A stretch of 53,397 nt of DNA, taken from Verrucomicrobiia bacterium. GTDB lineage: Bacteria; Verrucomicrobiota; Verrucomicrobiia; Verrucomicrobiales; DEV007. Below are positions 8,403 through 18,903 of this stretch, in pieces (the first letter of the stretch is position 1; each line of letters starts with the position of its first letter). The notes under the pieces were generated by a model, which did no database searches, was not told the DNA's origin, and saw only the letters and a program-made list of their open reading frames with translations. The translations under genes and the position numbers were made by a program. The stretch is taken from positions 1-53,397 of the forward strand of contig JAGROY010000211.1 of the NCBI GenBank assembly GCA_020439995.1, in the 5' to 3' direction.

Positions 8403-10265
8403 TTATTGCAGAAGGTTCATGATCTCGCGCTCCAGGCGTTCGAGCAGCTTCTGCATCTCGGGTGTCTTGTTAGAGGCACCGTTGGCCAGCTGGTAAAACT
8501 CCTTCGCCTTCTCAGCATTGCGCTGGTTGAGGAAAAACAATGCCGCATCATGAAGGTAAGCAGCATCGTTATTGTCTGTCACATCGCACGCGATGGTGAA
8601 GTACTTGCCCGCCTTTTCAGGATCGCTCTCCTCGTACAGCTGCCCCAGCGCGTGTGCCAGCCTCGGGTCTTTCGGATCCTGTTCGCGCAATGTCAGGAAT
8701 GCCGCAATAGCCCCTTCAGTGTCGCCGGAATTCTTGAGAGCAGAGGCCTTCTTCAGCAATGCCTCGTGCTCCTTTACCTCGGCAAGATTTCCGACTGCCC
8801 CCTGAGCAGGCACTAGAAACTGCTCATAAAATTCAGCACTGGTAGCATTGTGCTTCCGGATGAGCGCAATCTGGGAGGCGCTGTCCTTCCACCCTCCCAC
8901 TTTCATATACGAACCCACTCCACAGGCCGCAATCAGGATGACGAATACACCGAACACTCCCCAGGTCTTCGCCGCCGAACTCGCTCCCCACCGGAATGCC
9001 ACAGAAGCAACACAGAAAAACAATCCGAACAGTGCGGCATACAACTCGTAGTCTATGGTGAAGCTGAATCGGACGTGGGCAATTCCCGCAACAGGCAACA
9101 GACAGATAATGAACCACACCCAGCCGAAGATCAGCTGTGGCTTAGTCCGCCTCATTGCCCAGACAGTGCCGCTAATACCGAGAAAACAGATAATCCCTAT
9201 GGCAAAGTGAGCGTAACCAACTTTGGCCCCTGGAAAAGGAAAGTAGAGCGGCAGCACGTTGACCGGGTAGACAATGTGTTCGAGATAGCTGCCAAAGTGG
9301 GAAAATACTCCGGTGAAGAAGTTGCCGAAATTAAATTCGTCCGACATCGGCTGTCGCCGCATGAACCGGAAGGGCGACGCTATAACTAAAATCGCTGCGG
9401 ACATAGTCAGATAGACCCATTTGTCGGCGAGCTGCTTCCTTAAGAGTTCGCCAACTTTGAAAACCTTGTCTTTGTCAAATCCCTTACGGTGGAAACGCCA
9501 GTCAGTGAGAGCAAACAGAAAAGGCAGGATCAAGTTGGACGTCTTCGAGAGAACCGCACACAGGCAGGCTACCGCCGACAGAAAGAAATAGAGTTTTCGC
9601 CCCGGCTGGCCACGCTGGATATCCCCGAAGCGCAGATACATCAGCATACTGAGAAAGAAAAAGAAGCCTCCCAGTAACGCCGGGCGCGCCGACACCCAGC
9701 CAACCACGTTACTTTGCAGTGGATGGACGCAAAACAGAGCGGCAGTGCAGAACGCTACGAATTTACTCCGAGTAAGGCGCATTGCGACAAGATAGCACAG
9801 CACTGTGCTCATCAAATGCAGCCCCAGATTGGTAAGATGAAACCCGCCGGGATCCATTTTCCAGAACGTCGAATCCGCCAGCAACGAAAGCCAGGCCAAC
9901 GGATGCCAGGAAATCTGCCGCCAGCGATCTCCCAGCAGAGGCTCAGGACTGAACTGCAGCGTGCTGAACGCCCAGGCAGCGTTCTCCTTTGTCATACCTT
10001 CCTGAACGTGATCATTTATGTAGCGAAAGCGCTTGGCCTCCCAGTCTTCGATAGCCACACGATCCATGTAGGCCACGAAGTCGAAGCTGCCCACTTTCGC
10101 AAACGGCAGCGTGCCCAGCACCACCAGCAGAGCCAGCAGCAATAACGTTTTGGGGTTCACTTTCTTCACTATCAGGAGCTTTAACCCATTCTGCCTCATT
10201 AGCACAAGGATTTCGGTACGTCCTCCCGCTCGTAACTGGCATCGTTTCCAGAATGCATGGTTCAT
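8403..10265 (-). CDS. Polytopic membrane protein with C-terminal TPR repeats (TMTC-like)
   Basis: The first three quarters hold about ten hydrophobic spans with the family motif WHPLAWLSLLADSTFW, HLTNLGLHLMSTVLCYL, and FCVHPLQSNVVGWVSARPALL, typical of TMTC/O-mannosyltransferase-like glycosyltransferase-C proteins. The last part (about 490-620) is helical with tetratricopeptide-type pairs (GDTEGAIAAFLTLREQDPKDPRLAHALGQ is split between two helices). It may transfer a lipid-linked sugar to an exported protein, but this is inferred from fold only. The start is uncertain: GTG 10271, ATG 10265 (GGA-rich stretch about 10 bases upstream, chosen) or ATG 10199. It heads the seven-gene minus-strand array. 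Confidence 0.7.
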   Translation of the reverse strand: MNHAFWKRCQLRAGGRTEILVLMRQNGLKLLIVKKVNPKTLLLLALLVVLGTLPFAKVGSFDFVAYMDRVAIEDWEAKRFRYINDHVQEGMTKENAAWAFSTLQFSPEPLLGDRWRQISWHPLAWLSLLADSTFWKMDPGGFHLTNLGLHLMSTVLCYLVAMRLTRSKFVAFCTAALFCVHPLQSNVVGWVSARPALLGGFFFFLSMLMYLRFGDIQRGQPGRKLYFFLSAVACLCAVLSKTSNLILPFLFALTDWRFHRKGFDKDKVFKVGELLRKQLADKWVYLTMSAAILVIASPFRFMRRQPMSDEFNFGNFFTGVFSHFGSYLEHIVYPVNVLPLYFPFPGAKVGYAHFAIGIICFLGISGTVWAMRRTKPQLIFGWVWFIICLLPVAGIAHVRFSFTIDYELYAALFGLFFCVASVAFRWGASSAAKTWGVFGVFVILIAACGVGSYMKVGGWKDSASQIALIRKHNATSAEFYEQFLVPAQGAVGNLAEVKEHEALLKKASALKNSGDTEGAIAAFLTLREQDPKDPRLAHALGQLYEESDPEKAGKYFTIACDVTDNNDAAYLHDAALFFLNQRNAEKAKEFYQLANGASNKTPEMQKLLERLEREIMNLLQ

Positions 10266-10449
10266 GCGCACTTTTCCAAATTATCGATAGAAAATATATC
10301 CATAATTCATTCACTGTTAATTTATTACAGTCATCGATTATGATTATTGCATCGACTCAAAACTGGCGCGTACTGGTGCATTTGTGCTATCAATCCATCA
10401 GGTTGAATCGTTGCCTATCTTACCAGCTGGCTGTCGACCCTACTCAATC

Positions 10450-11580
10450 ATGTCCCAAGAGAAGAACATCCTCCCGTCCGTGATCGTCCCAAGGCAGCGC
10501 GCCAGTTCCGATCCTTTCGTGGAGCAGCGGCGCGAAGCATTCAGACAACAGCGCACCACAGCCATGTTGGGAATGACTGCCGCTCTGTTGGTTCATGCCG
10601 TTCTCATTGGGGCATTCATGTACATCGCCATCGGCGCGATGAAAGACCGGCAACCACCGCTAGTAGTGGTTACCGAGGGCTACGATCCGCAGGAGCAGAT
10701 AAAGCAACAGGAGATGCACACACGCGTCTCCGAGCGCCCGGCAAGGCCCAGCTCCACCACCTCGAATCCAATTGTTGCCAGCAGCGTCGTGGCACCGATC
10801 AGCGCTCCAGAAATCGAGCAGGCAGTTGAAGATCCCGTGGACTTTGGCACTGGACTGGGCACCGCCGAGGGGCTTGGCCTGAGCGGACTGGGCAACGGCT
10901 TCGGTGCCACTTCGTTCATGGGTTTACAGGGAGGGGGCAAGAATATCATCCTGGTAATCGACGTCTCCTCAAGCATGCCGCGCAACTGTGGCACCAACGG
11001 CATCGCCGCGATTCGAAAGGAGATCAGCAAAACCATCAGCAGCTTCGGCACGCGCACCAGCTTTAACATCATCTGTTACGCCGACGATGCCGATGCCTTT
11101 CGCAAAGAGAGCGTCCCTGCCACCAGAGAAAACATCAGGGAAGCCATCAAGTTCATGGAGCCCTATTTCGACCCAGAAAAGCTCTACCGCACGCGCACGC
11201 AGGCATTCGCCGGAGCCGCAGACGGCTCAGAGGACCCGTGGGGATCGCAGTTTTTCGCGATCTACCCAGATCAGGTCAAGGGACTGGAAGGTACCAGTGG
11301 CGGCTCACGCATCGAGCTGGGAATCGTCGCGGCAATGGAACGCCTTCCCTCCACCATCTTCGTCCTCTCAGACGGCGAGCCCAACACCCGCGACGCCAAC
11401 GGCACAATCCCTCAGGGAGAACTCATCAAACTTGTCGAGACGAACTACGAGCGCCTCTACATTGGACGGAAACTGGTCATCAACACCCTGTCCATTAAAG
11501 ATCTGGGCGAGAGCTTCTTGAAGCAAATCTCTGCGACCTTCAACGGAAGACACCGCAAAATTGATCCGAACAAGCTGTGA
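10450..11580 (+). CDS. Membrane-anchored von Willebrand factor A domain protein
   Basis: The protein has 376 residues. A cytosolic basic segment is followed by one membrane span (about 40-62), a periplasmic linker rich in Pro/Ser/Thr, and a glycine-rich patch (132-163). A VWA domain starts at 165 with the MIDAS motif DVSSSM (171-176), and the later conserved strand FVLSDGEPNT is present. VWA domains of this kind bind divalent metal and protein partners. The N-terminus, with a span and linker, resembles TonB-like or biopolymer-transport-associated VWA proteins of this phylum, but no ExbB/ExbD genes are adjacent. ATG 10450 is preferred over the in-frame start at 10384, which adds 22 residues with no family resemblance. 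It is transcribed divergently from the TMTC-like gene. Confidence 0.75.
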   Translation: MSQEKNILPSVIVPRQRASSDPFVEQRREAFRQQRTTAMLGMTAALLVHAVLIGAFMYIAIGAMKDRQPPLVVVTEGYDPQEQIKQQEMHTRVSERPARPSSTTSNPIVASSVVAPISAPEIEQAVEDPVDFGTGLGTAEGLGLSGLGNGFGATSFMGLQGGGKNIILVIDVSSSMPRNCGTNGIAAIRKEISKTISSFGTRTSFNIICYADDADAFRKESVPATRENIREAIKFMEPYFDPEKLYRTRTQAFAGAADGSEDPWGSQFFAIYPDQVKGLEGTSGGSRIELGIVAAMERLPSTIFVLSDGEPNTRDANGTIPQGELIKLVETNYERLYIGRKLVINTLSIKDLGESFLKQISATFNGRHRKIDPNKL

Positions 11581-11684
11581 AAAAATCAATCCCGCAAGCC
11601 GGGTTCTAATTTCGCTGGCACCGGCGCGGATTTTGAAGCCGGTTTGTAGGAGACACCTCACGGATTTGGTAGCACACTGCCACC

Positions 11685-13355
11685 ATGAAGAAGACGATCG
11701 TCCTACCCCTTCTACTATCGATAGCGCTCATCCCCACATACTCGGTGGCCCAGCTCACCCGCATTATCCAAACGGGCGACTCGATCCCTGACAATTCCGC
11801 ACTCAGCGCTGATGGTTTCCCGCGCCACGCCCACATTGACAACGGCCAGGTCGCCTTCCTCGCCAGCCACGAACAGTTTGGAGCATCAGTCCCGTCCTAT
11901 ACGCTACTCTACTGGGACGGCACATCGCTAACCCGGATCGCTGACGATGACACTCCAGTTCCAGGCATCCCTGGCGAGAAACTGAATTTCAACGACGTCA
12001 CAGATCGCAATACCGTCTCGATCGACGGAAGTCCCGTCCCCACAGTCGACGAACCCAACGTCTTGTTTTACGCCAGCTACGGCCCCGGCGACTTCGCATT
12101 CGACAGCTACGCTCTCTATCGCTGGGGTCCGACTACCGGGCTCAAAGTTGAAGTCGCACCACGCCCTCAACTTGGATATATCACGCCCGGAGTGCTGGCT
12201 GACGACACCACTGTGTTTCAGGCGCGTACCTCTGCGACTTCCCCCTATGAATTGTATCAACTTTCGAACACGCGTGTGACCAAAATCCTCGCTCCAGGCG
12301 ACACACTTCCCGGCACACAGGATCAAACGATCGCTCACATTTTTCCAGACTTTTCCTTCAACGGCCACCGCATCGTCTCCCGCCTCAACGCCCTCCCCAG
12401 CTCCGCATCTGGCCTCTGGACACTCGAATACGGCACCGTCCTGACAGCACGACCTCTGTTGACTCTCTCCGAGAACAGCCTCGATACCGCGGAATATCGG
12501 TACAACACGCCAGCTTTCATCGAACTCGGCCCGTTCGACGGCGGTGCCGCTGCCACCAACGGAACCCTCAACGGTACCAATTCCCAGGCACTCGTTCTCC
12601 AGGCCAACTCTGCCGCCCCTTTGAGGGTGCTCTACCAGCGCGGCAGTCCGACTCCGGGTGCCATCGGTTACGCCTACCACAATTTCCTTGGCACATTTCC
12701 AAGGGCTGGACATGTCGTCTTCGCCGCCGTCTCCCAGAACGCAGATTTCGACCAGATTTGGGGTATCTACCAAACCTCCCCACGAGGAGTCACCACGATT
12801 GCAGACACCCGATCCCCCTTCGATGGAAAAACAGCGGCCACATTGGATGTCGTCGATCGAGATCACGGCCAGCACGATGCCATCCTTATTGCGGCGACCT
12901 TCGACGATGGTACAGGCGCCCCCTACAGTCACCCCATTTTCTCCATCGGCTCCGATTACGCGACTTGGATCGAGACTGAATTTCCCGATGCCAATGGCAA
13001 CGAGAATATCATCGGCCTTCTGGCTGATCCTGACAAAGACTCCATTCCGAACCTGCTGGAGTTTGCCCTTGGTGGTAGTGCTGGCTCGCCAGACCCGAGC
13101 ACCACAGCCCCCTCTATTACGCCCAACACCTTTGCCTACACCCGTCGCATTGATCTTCCTGACAACATCACTATCACACCGCAAATTTCCACTTCCCTCG
13201 CCTCACCGACCTGGCAGTCCGGCCCAGCCGTGCTCGAGGAAGTATCGACTACCCCACACCCAAATAACAGCGAACTCACCATTGTCACCCTGCGTCCACT
13301 GACTTCACCAGATGCACCAGCCTTCCTTAGACTTTCTATCGGCTATTCCGAGTGA
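11685..13355 (+). CDS. Secreted beta-structured protein, unknown function
   Basis: The protein has 556 residues with a signal peptide (MKKTIVLPLLLSIALIPTYSVAQ). The mature region repeats units of the type 'GDSIPD..', 'DNGQVAFLA', 'LTRIADDDTPVPG', 'VTKILAPGDTLPG', 'TIADTRSPFDG', consistent with a beta-propeller or tandem-repeat fold seen in exported proteins of Verrucomicrobiota and Planctomycetota. The C-terminus carries 'DKDSIPNLLEFALGG' followed by a beta module with STSLASPTWQ, a tail shared in type with other secreted proteins in this window. No catalytic motif is recognised. It stands alone between the VWA gene (104-base gap) and the ATP-grasp gene (75-base gap). Bias toward C at third positions matches its neighbours. 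Confidence 0.7.
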   Translation: MKKTIVLPLLLSIALIPTYSVAQLTRIIQTGDSIPDNSALSADGFPRHAHIDNGQVAFLASHEQFGASVPSYTLLYWDGTSLTRIADDDTPVPGIPGEKLNFNDVTDRNTVSIDGSPVPTVDEPNVLFYASYGPGDFAFDSYALYRWGPTTGLKVEVAPRPQLGYITPGVLADDTTVFQARTSATSPYELYQLSNTRVTKILAPGDTLPGTQDQTIAHIFPDFSFNGHRIVSRLNALPSSASGLWTLEYGTVLTARPLLTLSENSLDTAEYRYNTPAFIELGPFDGGAAATNGTLNGTNSQALVLQANSAAPLRVLYQRGSPTPGAIGYAYHNFLGTFPRAGHVVFAAVSQNADFDQIWGIYQTSPRGVTTIADTRSPFDGKTAATLDVVDRDHGQHDAILIAATFDDGTGAPYSHPIFSIGSDYATWIETEFPDANGNENIIGLLADPDKDSIPNLLEFALGGSAGSPDPSTTAPSITPNTFAYTRRIDLPDNITITPQISTSLASPTWQSGPAVLEEVSTTPHPNNSELTIVTLRPLTSPDAPAFLRLSIGYSE

Positions 13356-13430
13356 CAGGGAACTGGCAGCCTTGCAATTTGGATCTGGTCACCACATGCT
13401 CGACGTGAATGGAAATGACTGACGACTGCA

Positions 13431-14861
13431 ATGGACAACTCTGGACAACCGCACACTGAATCTGGGAACACTGAAGTTACCGGTGGTGCTGTCCCGACCG
13501 TCCACGCCGTTGGTTCCTTACCGCAATTTCCGGAACGTGACGGGATCTTCATCGCGAATCTGCTAGGGCTGTTCTTCGACAACGAAAAGCAGACACGAAT
13601 GCTGATCGATGAAGTCGGCGAACTGGACTCTTACGGCGGGCGGCTGGTTCCGATTGTCGATCTCCTGTTCCCGGGAAAAGGTGAGAACCTGCTGGTGCTG
13701 GAGAGCGAACCCGACGCAGCGTTGTGCAGATACTTTACCGAGACCGCCGGACTTACCCTTCCGGAGATTTCAATTCTGCCGCACCGCGAGTATCTTGGAC
13801 TCGCGTCAGTCTCCTCACGCTCTGGCGGAAATGCTTCACCGCACTTCGAGGAAACGCTGCGCAAACACACCGCCGCATGGATCGATGGCTATGTGACGGA
13901 CAACATTATCGAACGACTCGCGGGATCGGCGGGAAAGCGTCAGGTTTCGACGCAAGCAGGGAGCCGCAATGGCAACAACAAGTGGCGACTGCACGAGCAT
14001 CTGGTTTCGCAAGGCCTGCCAACGCCAGCCACGGTGCTGGCGCATTCCGTCGCGGAAGTGAAGCCGGCACTGGCAGAGATCGCTCGCCGGGGATTCGCCG
14101 CCGGAGTCGTAAAAGCACCGGTGGGCGCGTCAGGCATTGGCTTGATCAAAGTGCCGTCGCTCGCGGATTGCGACCGACTCGCCGACTCGGTGCCGAATCA
14201 TTTTTTCCATGACGGGCCCTGCCTGGTGCAGGGATGGCTGGGGCCAGGTCAGTTCGGCATCACCATGCTGCGCAGCCCGAGTGTGCAGATTTTCGTCACC
14301 GACGAGGCCGTGGTGCTTTACGACATCACCGAACAAATCCTCAGCCAGGCGAGCATTCACGAGGGCAACGAATCGCCACCTCCGTATCTGTTCGATCGCC
14401 CGGAGTGGCGGGCGGAGTTGCTGCGCCAGGCGGGAGTGGCAGCGCAATGGCTCCGAGAACAGGGCTACCGCGGCACTGCGAGTGCGGATTTTCTGCTAGC
14501 AGAGAAGCAGGACGGTGGCTTTGACGTTTACGTATGCGAAGTGAATGCGCGCGTCACCGGGGCAACGTATCCATCCCTGCTCGCCTGCCACTTTATGCCC
14601 GAAGGCGCGTGGCTCCTGCGCAATTTGCGATTCTCCGAACCGCTCGCAGGTGCCGAGATGCTGGACATATTAGCCTCATCCGGCGACCTCTTCGTGCCTG
14701 GCCGGAGTGAGGCTGGCGTACTGCCTGTGAATTTCAACAAGGGGCCCGATGGACGCGTGCACAAGGGACAGTTCCTCTGCATCGCACATTCCACGGCGGG
14801 AAGTCACACGCTCCTTAAACTGGCTGAACTCGATCTGCCATGCCTTCCAGACAGGGACTGA
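13431..14861 (+). CDS. ATP-grasp ligase with pre-ATP-grasp domain (PGM1-type peptide ligase candidate)
   Basis: The protein has 476 residues. The N-terminal 130 or so form a Rossmann-like pre-ATP-grasp region (IFIANLLGLFFDNEKQ, LLVLESEPDAAL). The ATP-grasp part starts near NKWRLHEHL and shows the ATP-lysine segment GVVKAPVGASGIGLIK, an EQILSQ strand, and the Mg-binding end YVCEVNARVTGATYPS. A C-terminal segment with GVLPVNFNKG follows. Such ligases join a carboxylate to an amine through an acyl phosphate. The resemblance to the pheganomycin-type peptide ligase group is my inference. The next gene, 33 bases on, is an M20 peptidase, so a small peptide or amide may be made and trimmed by the pair. 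Confidence 0.72.
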   Translation: MDNSGQPHTESGNTEVTGGAVPTVHAVGSLPQFPERDGIFIANLLGLFFDNEKQTRMLIDEVGELDSYGGRLVPIVDLLFPGKGENLLVLESEPDAALCRYFTETAGLTLPEISILPHREYLGLASVSSRSGGNASPHFEETLRKHTAAWIDGYVTDNIIERLAGSAGKRQVSTQAGSRNGNNKWRLHEHLVSQGLPTPATVLAHSVAEVKPALAEIARRGFAAGVVKAPVGASGIGLIKVPSLADCDRLADSVPNHFFHDGPCLVQGWLGPGQFGITMLRSPSVQIFVTDEAVVLYDITEQILSQASIHEGNESPPPYLFDRPEWRAELLRQAGVAAQWLREQGYRGTASADFLLAEKQDGGFDVYVCEVNARVTGATYPSLLACHFMPEGAWLLRNLRFSEPLAGAEMLDILASSGDLFVPGRSEAGVLPVNFNKGPDGRVHKGQFLCIAHSTAGSHTLLKLAELDLPCLPDRD

Positions 14862-14894
14862 GCAATGGTGCCTTTGTAATGTAAATATCTATCT

Positions 14895-16028
14895 ATGACA
14901 AACCTCCCGATCGATGAAGTCCGCCTGCGCGAACGCCTGATTCAGCTCACGCGCGACCTCGTTCTGGTGGAGAGCACCGATGCCCGCCCAGACGAGCGCA
15001 AGCGCTGTTTCCAGCTGGTGCGCAATCACCTTGAGCAAGTGCCCGGCATCTGCCTGCGCATGCTGGAAAAGAATGGCTACGAATCATTGCTGGCATTGCC
15101 CCGTGGATGCGGTCAGCCGAAAGTGCTTTTTTGCGCGCATCTGGATGTGGTCGAGCACCCAACCCCTGAAGCCTACCGCTCTATAGTGAGCGATGGCCGT
15201 ATTGTCGGCCCCGGTGCGGGCGACATGAAAGGCCAGCTTGCCATTTTGATCGAATTGATGCGGCACCTCTGGAAGCACCATCCAGAACTACCCGTCGGGC
15301 TTGCCGTCACCTCCGACGAAGAACGCGGCGGTGAAAATGGCGTGCGTTTTCTTGTCGAGGAAGCAGGCGTTTCCTGCGATGTGGCGGTGATCCCGGACGG
15401 CGGATCCATCACCGACATCACGTTGGAGGAAAAGGGCATCGCCCACCTCCGGTTGAGCTGCGTGGGCACGTCCGCGCATGCTGCCAGACCGTGGCTTGGT
15501 GCCAACGCGTTGCGGCATCTAGCCGCTGCCATCGCGCGGGTGCTCGACCACTTCGATCGTCTCCGTCCGCCGTTGGTCGATCCTGATGACCTTGACACCC
15601 ACTGGCACTCGACCTGCGAAGTGACGATGATGGATGCATTCAACGATAGCCCGAACCGTATTCCCGACCGCGCCGAGGCCGTGCTGGATGTCAGATTCAT
15701 TCCGCCCGAGACACTGACCAGTATCATGAGCGCCATCCAACGTCTAGCCGGACCCGGTGTCGCGGTCGAGTGCATCGTCGGAGCAGAGCCCTCACACCTT
15801 GCGCCCGATCCACGCTGGATCGACATCACACGTAGCATCACCGGTGCCGAGCCTCGGCTCGTGCGCGCCTGTGGCGGCAGCGATGGACGCTTCTTCGCCG
15901 CCCGTGGCATCCCCGTCATCCTCTCCCGCCCGCGCGTCGGCAACCTGCACGGCCCGGACGAGTGGATTGAGGTCGAATCAATGCTTTCCTATTTTCAAAT
16001 CGCAGCCCGCTACGCGATCGTGTCTTGA
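14895..16028 (+). CDS. M20-family metallopeptidase/deacylase
   Basis: The protein has 377 residues of the ArgE/DapE/carboxypeptidase G2 superfamily. Zinc-site motifs are FCAHLDVVEHP (His82, catalytic Asp84), GPGAGDMKG (Asp110) and SDEERGG (catalytic and ligand Glu142, Glu143). A dimerisation lid domain includes LRLSCVGTSAHAARPWLGANAL, written here in two parts of the usual 'GxxxHAxxP' pattern. The C-terminal zinc His appears in GNLHGPDEW. These enzymes hydrolyse N-acyl amino acids or dipeptides, and the substrate cannot be fixed from sequence. It lies directly after the ATP-grasp gene on the same strand and converges with gcvP over a 22-base gap with no visible terminator. Confidence 0.85.
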   Translation: MTNLPIDEVRLRERLIQLTRDLVLVESTDARPDERKRCFQLVRNHLEQVPGICLRMLEKNGYESLLALPRGCGQPKVLFCAHLDVVEHPTPEAYRSIVSDGRIVGPGAGDMKGQLAILIELMRHLWKHHPELPVGLAVTSDEERGGENGVRFLVEEAGVSCDVAVIPDGGSITDITLEEKGIAHLRLSCVGTSAHAARPWLGANALRHLAAAIARVLDHFDRLRPPLVDPDDLDTHWHSTCEVTMMDAFNDSPNRIPDRAEAVLDVRFIPPETLTSIMSAIQRLAGPGVAVECIVGAEPSHLAPDPRWIDITRSITGAEPRLVRACGGSDGRFFAARGIPVILSRPRVGNLHGPDEWIEVESMLSYFQIAARYAIVS

Positions 16029-16050
16029 AATCGGACGGACGCGACTGCCA

Positions 16051-18903
16051 CTATTCGCCGACAGTGACCGCTGCCTTGTCTTCCTCATAGTCCTCCAGAG
16101 GAGCGCAGGTGCAGATGAGATTCTTGTCGCCATAGACATTGTCAATGCGACCGACAGCGGGCCAGAACTTGTGATGGCGGGGCCAGTCGGATGGATAGGC
16201 TGCACACTCGCGGGAATAGGGCATGTCCCACGCATCAGAAAGCAGGAACTGGGCGGTGTGCGGCGCGTTCTTGAGCACGTTCTGCTGCGCATCGGCTTCG
16301 CCGTTTTTCACCGCACGGATTTCTCCGTGGATAGCGATCATGGCATCGCAGAAGCGGTCAAGCTCTACCTTCGATTCGCTCTCGGTCGGTTCAATCATGA
16401 GCGTACCAGCAACTGGCCAGGACATGGTGGGCGCGTGGTAACCGTAGTCGATCAGGCGCTTGGCGACATCTTCAACAGCGATGCCGGCCTCTTCCTTGAG
16501 ATGCCGCAGGTCGATGATGCACTCGTGGGCGACCAGTCCGTTCTTGCCGCGGTAGAGCACGGGGAAAAAGTCCTGCAGGCGGGTGGCGATGTAGTTGGCA
16601 TTGATGATCGCCAGCTTCGTGGCATCAGCCAGCCCCTGCTCGCCCATCATGGCGATGTACATCCAGGAAATGGTGAGGATACTGGCGCTGCCGTAGTTCG
16701 CTGAACAAACGGGACCAGTGTTAGAGTTATTCCTGAGCGGATCGCCGGGCAGGAATGGCACCAGGTGCGCAGCTACACCAATGGGCCCCACGCCCGGGCC
16801 CCCACCGCCGTGAGGAATGCAGAACGTCTTGTGCAGATTCAGGTGACAAACGTCTGCGCCAATGGTGCCCGGACTGCACAGGCCGACCTGCGCGTTCATG
16901 TTCGCGCCGTCCATGTAGACCTGGCCGCCGTGGCTGTGGATCACCTCACAAATGTCGCGGATACCCTCTTCGAACACGCCGTGTGTCGACGGATACGTCA
17001 CCATCAGCGCAGCGAGTTCGGCACTGTGCTTGTCGGCTTTGCTGCGCAAATCATCGACGTCGATGTTGCCGTGGTCATCGCACTTTACCGGCACCACTTT
17101 CATGCCGGCCATCACAGCACTGGCGGGATTCGTACCATGTGCGGATGTGGGAATGAGGCAAATGTTGCGACCGTTATCGCCGCGGCTCAGATGGTAATGG
17201 CGTATGGCGAGCAACCCGGCGTATTCGCCCTGCGACCCCGCATTAGGCTGCAGCGAAACCGCAGCGAATCCCGTGATCTCAGCAAGCCACTGCTCCAGCT
17301 CGGTGCACATGGCCGCGTAACCTTCGGCCTGATCCGCTGGGACAAAGGGATGCAATGCATTCGTTTCCGGCCAGCTGAGTGGCAGCATCTCAGAGGTCGC
17401 GTTCAGCTTCATGGTGCAGGAACCAAGCGGAATCATCGACTCATTTAATGCAAGATCGCGAAGCTCCAGGCGGTGCAAGTAGCGCAGCATCTCGGTCTCC
17501 GAATGATAAGAGACAAACGCGGTGTGCGCGAGGATCTCGTCGTTTCTCAGGGCCCCAGATGGCAGAGCAAAAGTTTCACCGACAGCTTCTCCATCCGTAC
17601 CGAAAACCTTAAGCAATGCCGCGATGTCTGCAGTCGTAGTAGTTTCATCGAGCGCGATACGGACGTGATCCGCATCGGGCTGTCCAAAGTTGAACCCGGC
17701 GGCGCGCGCTGCGCTCAAAATGGCAGCTGTCTGATCCCCGGTCGCGATCGTGATCGTGTCAAAGAACGTACCCGTCTCCACCTTGATCCCCGCACTGCAA
17801 AGTTGAGCCGCAAGGTGCGCAGCCAGACCATGGACACGCTTGGCGATCGAGCGCAGCCCCTCAGGGCCATGGTAGACAGCATACATGGAAGCGATCACCG
17901 CCAGCAGCACCTGCGCGGTGCAGATGTTGCTGGTCGCCTTGTCCCGGCGGATGTGTTGCTCGCGCGTCTGCAGCGACAGGCGATACGCCGGATTCCCATG
18001 CACGTCACGCGATACGCCGACGATGCGACCGGGAAGCTTGCGCTTCGACTCGTCCTTCACTGCAATGAATGCAGCATGCGGCCCGCCAAATCCTAACGGA
18101 ACACCAAAACGCTGACTGTTGCCAACCACCACATCAGCACCGAACTCTGCTGGAGCTTTCAGCAAAACCAGACTCAGGATGTCGGCAGCGACAATGGCCA
18201 GCGCGCCCAGTTCCTGCGCCGCTGCGATAAATTCAGTGTAGTCAAAAATATCGCCATCCACTGCCGGATACTGCACCAGCACCGCGAACAAGCCTTCCAG
18301 TTGCGACAGATCGATGGTTTGGTGATCGCCCACGACCACCTCGATTCCCAGCGGCTCTGCCCGCGTCTCCACCACTTTGATCGTCTGCGGCAGACAGCGC
18401 TCGGACACGAAGATCGTCTTCGCCTTGCGGTTGCTCGCTATGGCGATGGCCATCGCTTCCGCTGCTGCCGTGCCCTCGTCGAGTAGCGAAGCGTTCGCTA
18501 CGTCCAGCCCGGTGAGGTCGCAGATCATCGTCTGGAAGTTGAGCAATGCCTCAAGCCGACCCTGCGCGATTTCCGCCTGGTATGGCGTGTAGGCCGTGTA
18601 CCAGCCCGGATTTTCGAGAATGTTCCGCTGAATCACCGGCGGCGTGATGCAATTGCTGTAGCCCTGACCGATCAACGACTTGCGCAAGTGGTTGCGCCCC
18701 AGAGTGGCCTTCAGGTCACTCAACGCTTCCACTTCCGATCGCGCCTCAGGGAGATCAAGCGGACGCGGCAGCCGAATCGCGGCGGGAACCGTGGCGGCGA
18801 TCAGGTCGTCAGCGCTCTCATAGCCGATGGCGCGCACCATTTCCGCCGTCTGCTCCGGCGATGATCCTAAATGGCGACGGGAAAACTCACGAGATTGGGA
18901 CAT
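16051..18903 (-). CDS. gcvP: Glycine dehydrogenase (decarboxylating), P-protein
   Basis: This 950-residue single-chain P-protein of the glycine cleavage system decarboxylates glycine and loads the aminomethyl group on lipoyl-GcvH. Both halves are present. The N-terminal half has the [13 protein letters not shown] and [20 protein letters not shown] regions, and the C-terminal half has the PLP lysine, Lys692, in [18 protein letters not shown], with [10 protein letters not shown] further upstream. The length fits the fused form rather than the split gcvPA/gcvPB. GcvT and GcvH are not adjacent, so the system is dispersed in this genome. ATG 18903 gives the standard start (FSRRHLG). No glycine riboswitch is recognisable in the short upstream region. 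Confidence 0.96.
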   Translation of the reverse strand: MSQSREFSRRHLGSSPEQTAEMVRAIGYESADDLIAATVPAAIRLPRPLDLPEARSEVEALSDLKATLGRNHLRKSLIGQGYSNCITPPVIQRNILENPGWYTAYTPYQAEIAQGRLEALLNFQTMICDLTGLDVANASLLDEGTAAAEAMAIAIASNRKAKTIFVSERCLPQTIKVVETRAEPLGIEVVVGDHQTIDLSQLEGLFAVLVQYPAVDGDIFDYTEFIAAAQELGALAIVAADILSLVLLKAPAEFGADVVVGNSQRFGVPLGFGGPHAAFIAVKDESKRKLPGRIVGVSRDVHGNPAYRLSLQTREQHIRRDKATSNICTAQVLLAVIASMYAVYHGPEGLRSIAKRVHGLAAHLAAQLCSAGIKVETGTFFDTITIATGDQTAAILSAARAAGFNFGQPDADHVRIALDETTTTADIAALLKVFGTDGEAVGETFALPSGALRNDEILAHTAFVSYHSETEMLRYLHRLELRDLALNESMIPLGSCTMKLNATSEMLPLSWPETNALHPFVPADQAEGYAAMCTELEQWLAEITGFAAVSLQPNAGSQGEYAGLLAIRHYHLSRGDNGRNICLIPTSAHGTNPASAVMAGMKVVPVKCDDHGNIDVDDLRSKADKHSAELAALMVTYPSTHGVFEEGIRDICEVIHSHGGQVYMDGANMNAQVGLCSPGTIGADVCHLNLHKTFCIPHGGGGPGVGPIGVAAHLVPFLPGDPLRNNSNTGPVCSANYGSASILTISWMYIAMMGEQGLADATKLAIINANYIATRLQDFFPVLYRGKNGLVAHECIIDLRHLKEEAGIAVEDVAKRLIDYGYHAPTMSWPVAGTLMIEPTESESKVELDRFCDAMIAIHGEIRAVKNGEADAQQNVLKNAPHTAQFLLSDAWDMPYSRECAAYPSDWPRHHKFWPAVGRIDNVYGDKNLICTCAPLEDYEEDKAAVTVGE

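Noticed and set aside
11928..13184. A 418-codon open frame antisense to the secreted protein gene
   Set aside because: It has no signal, no family resemblance and an unusual Gly/Val/Arg-rich composition. The plus-strand gene has a signal peptide and known repeats, so this is a shadow caused by third-position bias.
15173..15943. A 256-codon minus-strand frame opposite the M20 peptidase
   Set aside because: The zinc-site motifs of the M20 gene lie on the plus strand; the minus frame is rich in Arg/Ser/Pro and has no homologous pattern.
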